The translations under genes and the position numbers were made by a program. This document shows positions 5,618 through 8,481 of a DNA stretch of 8,481 nt, piece after piece. The first letter of the stretch is position 1. Each line of letters begins with the position of its first letter. The DNA is from an uncultured Lachnospiraceae bacterium. Its GTDB lineage: Bacteria; Bacillota_A; Clostridia; Lachnospirales; Lachnospiraceae. Where the stretch lies: contig CAJUMT010000149.1 in NCBI GenBank assembly GCA_910587495.1, positions 1 to 8,481 of the forward strand, written 5' to 3'. The notes under the pieces are model-generated. The model did not search any database, was not told the DNA's origin, and was given only the letters and a program-made list of their open reading frames with translations.

Positions 5618-6514
5618 ATGAGAGAAGATACAGAAAAATATCTGGAGAAAGCCGCCGTCCTTGTGGAGGCGCTTCCTTATATTCAGCGATTCAACCGCAA
5701 GATTATTGTTGTAAAATACGGCGGCAGCGCCATGGTGGATGAAAAGCTGAAAAAAAGCGTAATAAGCGATGTGACGCTTTTGAAACTGGTAGGATTTAAA
5801 CCGATCATTGTTCATGGCGGCGGAAAAGAGATCAGTAAATGGGTGGGCAAAGTCGGTATGGAACCCCGTTTTGTGAACGGTCTTCGGGTAACGGATGAAG
5901 ATACCATGGAAATTGCCGAGATGGTGCTTGGCAGAGTCAATAAAGGGCTTGTGACAATGGTGCAGGAATTAGGAGTCAAAGCGGTTGGTATAAGCGGCAA
6001 AGACGGCGGACTTCTGAAAGTGGAGAAAAAATACGCAGGCGGAGAAGATATCGGCTATGTGGGTGAGATCACCGAAGTAGAACCTAAAATTCTTTATGAT
6101 CTTCTGGAGAAAGATTTTCTTCCCATTGTCTGTCCGGTAGGGCTGGACAAAGAGTTTCATACTTATAATATCAACGCAGATGATGCAGCGTGCGCGATTG
6201 CCAAAGCCGTGAAGGCGGAGAAATTGGCCTTTCTTACAGATATTGAAGGTCTTTATCGGGATTTCGAGGATAAAGATTCTTTGATTTCGGAGATTACAGT
6301 CAGCGAAGCAAAAGCGCTTCTTGCCACCGGAACGATTGGAGGCGGTATGCTGCCCAAACTTGAAAATTGTATTGATGCCATTGAAGCGGGTGTATCCAGA
6401 GTGCATATTATGGACGGAAGAATCATGCACAGTATCCTTTTGGAGGTGTTCTCCAACCAGGGAATCGGTACAGCTATCGTGGGAGATATGGAGGAGAAAT
6501 TTTACCATGAGTAA
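5618..6514 (+). CDS. argB: N-acetylglutamate kinase, arginine-sensitive type
   Basis: ArgB phosphorylates N-acetylglutamate with ATP. The 298-residue protein begins with an extra helix of about 27 residues (AAVLVEALPYIQRFNRK at 12-28), followed by the phosphate-binding VVKYGGSAM (31-39, Lys33) and VHGGGKEI (65-72). INADDAACAIAK (185-196) and IGGGMLPKLEN (240-250, Lys247) are also conserved nucleotide and substrate motifs. The N-terminal helix and the C-terminal elements VHIMDGR (262-268) and LLEVFSNQGIGT (274-285) are features of hexameric kinases inhibited by arginine, so feedback control is expected. GAGGAG at 5603-5608 lies 9 nt before the ATG. argJ ends 39 nt upstream, and argD begins inside the last codons of this gene. 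Confidence 0.98.
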   Translation: MREDTEKYLEKAAVLVEALPYIQRFNRKIIVVKYGGSAMVDEKLKKSVISDVTLLKLVGFKPIIVHGGGKEISKWVGKVGMEPRFVNGLRVTDEDTMEIAEMVLGRVNKGLVTMVQELGVKAVGISGKDGGLLKVEKKYAGGEDIGYVGEITEVEPKILYDLLEKDFLPIVCPVGLDKEFHTYNINADDAACAIAKAVKAEKLAFLTDIEGLYRDFEDKDSLISEITVSEAKALLATGTIGGGMLPKLENCIDAIEAGVSRVHIMDGRIMHSILLEVFSNQGIGTAIVGDMEEKFYHE

Positions 6515-7691
6515 TTTGTATATAGAAAAAGCGGAAGAAAATATTTTACATACTTATAATCGTTATCAGATTGTGTTTGACCATGGGGAAGGCGTTCATT
6601 TGTATGATGTGGACGGAAAAGAATATCTGGATTTTGCGGCGGGGATCGCGGTACAGTCTTTAGGGTATGGGCATAAAGAATATACACAGGCGTTAAAAGA
6701 TCAGATTGATAAGCTGACGCATATTTCTAACTTGTTTTATACAGTTCCTATGATGGAGGCTGCCGAAAAAGTAATAAAAGCCAGCGGTATGGAGAAAGTG
6801 TTCTTTACCAACAGCGGAACGGAAGCCATTGAGGGCGCTTTAAAAGCCGCAAGGAAATATGCTTATGAAAAGAAGGGCGGCGAAGCGTATGAAATCGTCG
6901 CCATGGAGCATTCTTTCCATGGAAGAAGCTTAGGCGCGCTGTCGGTGACAGGCAACGAGAAATATCAGATTCCGTTCCGGCCTTTGGTTCCGGGGATCCG
7001 TTTTGCCGCATATAATGATCTGGAAAGCGTAAAATCGCAGATCACGGATAAAACCTGCGCCGTTATCCTGGAGACAGTCCAGGGCGAAGGCGGTGTCTAT
7101 CCTGCGACGGAATCGTTTCTTAAAGGAGTCAAAGCATTGTGCGAAGAACATGACATACTTCTGATTCTGGACGAGATCCAGTGCGGTATGGGCAGAACCG
7201 GAACCATGTTCGCATGGCAGGAGTATGGGGTGGAACCGGATATCATGACCTGTGCAAAAGCCATCGGGTGCGGCGTGCCGGTGGGAGCTTTTGTCCTGGG
7301 CAGGAAGGCGGCGGAAGGTTCTTTAAAAGCAGGAGACCATGGGACAACTTATGGCGGAAATCCTTTTGTCTGCGCGGCGGTCAGCAAAGTGTTTGACTTA
7401 TACGAAAAAGAGAATATTTTGGATAATGTCCGCACAGTGGGGGCTTATCTTACGAAAAAGCTTGATGAACTTGTGGACAAATATGATTTCTTAAAGGAAC
7501 GGCGTGGAAAAGGTATGATCCAGGGGATCGAAGTGGATGGAAGGCCGGTGGGAGAGATTATAAACCGCTGTCTTTTAAACGGCTTGGTGTTAATCACAGC
7601 AGGCAGCAATGTGCTTCGGTTCGTTCCGCCGCTTATCATCACAAAAGAAGATGTGGACTGCATGGTGGAAAAACTGGAACAATCATTTTAG
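6507..7691 (+). CDS. argD: Acetylornithine aminotransferase
   Basis: ArgD is a PLP enzyme that converts N-acetylglutamate semialdehyde and glutamate to N-acetylornithine and 2-oxoglutarate. The 394-residue protein has the usual length. SGTEA (103-107) binds the PLP phosphate, HSFHGR is at 135-140, LDEIQ (221-225) places Asp222 against the PLP ring nitrogen, and TCAKAIGCGVPVGAF holds the Schiff-base Lys251. THISNLFYT (71-79) is a typical ArgD substrate-site segment. The start at 6507 overlaps argB by 8 nt (ATGAGTAA) and has GGAGGAG at 6490-6496. An open frame extends upstream to 6321, but that would run 194 nt into argB and has no family support. It is the last recognised arginine gene of the operon. 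The identification is secure; closely related class III enzymes are less likely in this context. Confidence 0.97.
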   Translation: MSNLYIEKAEENILHTYNRYQIVFDHGEGVHLYDVDGKEYLDFAAGIAVQSLGYGHKEYTQALKDQIDKLTHISNLFYTVPMMEAAEKVIKASGMEKVFFTNSGTEAIEGALKAARKYAYEKKGGEAYEIVAMEHSFHGRSLGALSVTGNEKYQIPFRPLVPGIRFAAYNDLESVKSQITDKTCAVILETVQGEGGVYPATESFLKGVKALCEEHDILLILDEIQCGMGRTGTMFAWQEYGVEPDIMTCAKAIGCGVPVGAFVLGRKAAEGSLKAGDHGTTYGGNPFVCAAVSKVFDLYEKENILDNVRTVGAYLTKKLDELVDKYDFLKERRGKGMIQGIEVDGRPVGEIINRCLLNGLVLITAGSNVLRFVPPLIITKEDVDCMVEKLEQSF

Positions 7692-7703
7692 GAAAGGGGC
7701 GCC

Positions 7704-8442
7704 ATGAAGAAAAAATACTGGGGTATCCTGCTTGTACTGTTAATGCTTCTTATGGTCTCGCAGGCTTCTTATATGGAGCGCAGGAAACAGTCGGAGGAAG
7801 TAGTCGTCAACGCAGAGCATCCGATTCTGATCTGGTATACGGACCCGGATATCCAAAGCTATATGGAAAACACCGCGGCGGAGGTGGCGGCCAAATATGA
7901 AGTGGAGGTTCGCACAGAGCTGGTCTCGGAAGTGGATTATATTGAAAATATCTGTGAAAAATCCGTATCGGAGCAGATGGAAGGGCCGGATGTGTATGTG
8001 GCTTCCAGCGCCCTGCTCGAGAAGGCGGCTTTAGCGGGTCTTACAACGCCGGTGACAGATACAGGGCTTGAAAATACTTATTCTGAGAAAGCAGTGCAGG
8101 CGGCTGCTTATGATGGGACGGTGGTGGCAAGGCCGTTCTATATTGAGACTTGTTTCCTTTTGTACAACCGCAATTATGTGGATCCTTCGGATGTTCCTGA
8201 TACGATAGACGAAATACTGGATTATGCGGAAGCGTTTGAAGGAGACGAGGTAACAGAGAAAGTTGAGCATATTTTTGAATGGAATGTGGCGGACGTCATA
8301 GACAATTATATGTTTATGGGGGCATATACGGATTTGGGAGGTCCCAGTGGAGATGACAAAAGCCGGGTCTCTATGGATATTGACAAGATCACCGAGTGCA
8401 TGAATTATTACCAGAATCTGAACGGCTTTTTTGCCATTGACG
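7704..8442 (+). CDS. Extracellular solute-binding protein, N-terminal part (cut by contig end)
   Basis: The first 246 complete codons are genomic. MKKK plus a hydrophobic run (residues 5-19) forms a signal peptide or membrane anchor, and SQA at 19-21 could be a signal peptidase I site. No Cys occurs before Cys84, so the lipobox usual for Gram-positive binding proteins is missing. The mature part resembles ABC-type solute-binding proteins of the sugar/family 1 type: ILIWYTDPD near 41-49, GPDVYVASSALLEKAALAGLT (94-114) and VARPFYIETCFLLYNRNYVD (141-160). Such proteins usually have about 400-450 residues, so nearly half is missing. GAAAGGGG upstream supports the ATG. The gene begins 12 nt after the argD stop with no terminator between, so it is probably in the operon. 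The ligand is unknown. The apparent stop at 8463-8465 is adapter-derived and not real. Confidence 0.85.
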
Positions 8443-8481
8443 AGATCGGAAGAGCACACGTCTGAACTCCAGTCACACAGC
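8443..8481. other. Illumina TruSeq adapter at the contig end (artefact)
   Basis: Bases 8443-8476 match the 34-nt TruSeq indexed adapter exactly: they begin AGATCGGAAGAGC, continue ACACGTCTGAACT and end CCAGTCAC. The last five bases, ACAGC, would be the start of the sample index. The native sequence therefore ends at about 8442. In the reading frame of the last gene the adapter encodes the known artefact peptide IGRAHV and then a stop. Confidence 0.97.

Noticed and set aside
6321..6506. A longer argD start that would give a 456-residue protein
   Set aside because: The extension overlaps argB by 194 nt in another frame. The family length, the ribosome binding site at 6490-6496 and the ATGAGTAA overlap all point to 6507.
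8031..8459. A 142-codon minus strand frame starting near the contig end
   Set aside because: Its first codons are translated from the Illumina adapter and the rest is antisense to the solute-binding protein gene.
1..8481. CRISPR arrays, tRNA or rRNA genes, insertion sequences
   Set aside because: I saw no spaced direct repeats, cloverleaf-like stretches, rRNA-like segments, transposase motifs or terminal inverted repeats in the window.

Overview
The window looks like a contig end from a Gram-positive anaerobe of the Clostridia, most likely a Lachnospiraceae relative. This rests on the moderate GC content, strong GGAGG-type ribosome binding sites, the composition of the arginine genes and an AhrC/ArgR-type AT-rich operator region. 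The species cannot be fixed from this sequence.

Layout. (1) Bases 1-92 hold the tail of an upstream + strand gene and a strong rho-independent terminator. (2) Bases 93-381 are an AT-rich spacer with an 11-bp tandem repeat and a good promoter. (3) Bases 382-1045 carry a two-gene cassette whose genes overlap by 8 nt: a PIN-domain nuclease-like protein followed by a 74-residue partner, which looks like a toxin-antitoxin type module. (4) Bases 1046-1319 separate this cassette from the convergent argG and hold a hairpin and a doubtful 48-codon ORF. (5) argG lies on the minus strand (2546-1320). (6) A 292-bp divergent control region carries back-to-back promoters and several ArgR-box-like sites. 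(7) Bases 2839-7691 hold a compact + strand arginine operon, argC - GNAT acetyltransferase - argJ - argB - argD. (8) Twelve bases after argD a gene for an extracellular solute-binding protein begins and is cut off by the end of the contig.

How the genes work together. ArgJ moves acetyl groups from N-acetylornithine back to glutamate. ArgB phosphorylates N-acetylglutamate, ArgC reduces it and ArgD transaminates it to N-acetylornithine, so the operon encodes the cyclic route from glutamate to ornithine. ArgG makes argininosuccinate later in the pathway; argF and argH are not in the window. ArgB has the N-terminal helix and C-terminal signature of arginine-inhibited kinases, so feedback control at ArgB plus ArgR-type repression of both promoters is the expected regulation. 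The GNAT gene lies between argC and argJ, 3 nt before argJ, and its role is open.

Most important caution: from 8443 the sequence is Illumina TruSeq adapter, not genome. The adapter supplies a false stop codon to the last gene, whose native reading frame is open at the contig end. Apart from the PIN pair and the GNAT gene, most of the window is a recognisable arginine biosynthesis locus, and I see no clear evidence of a wholly new system.
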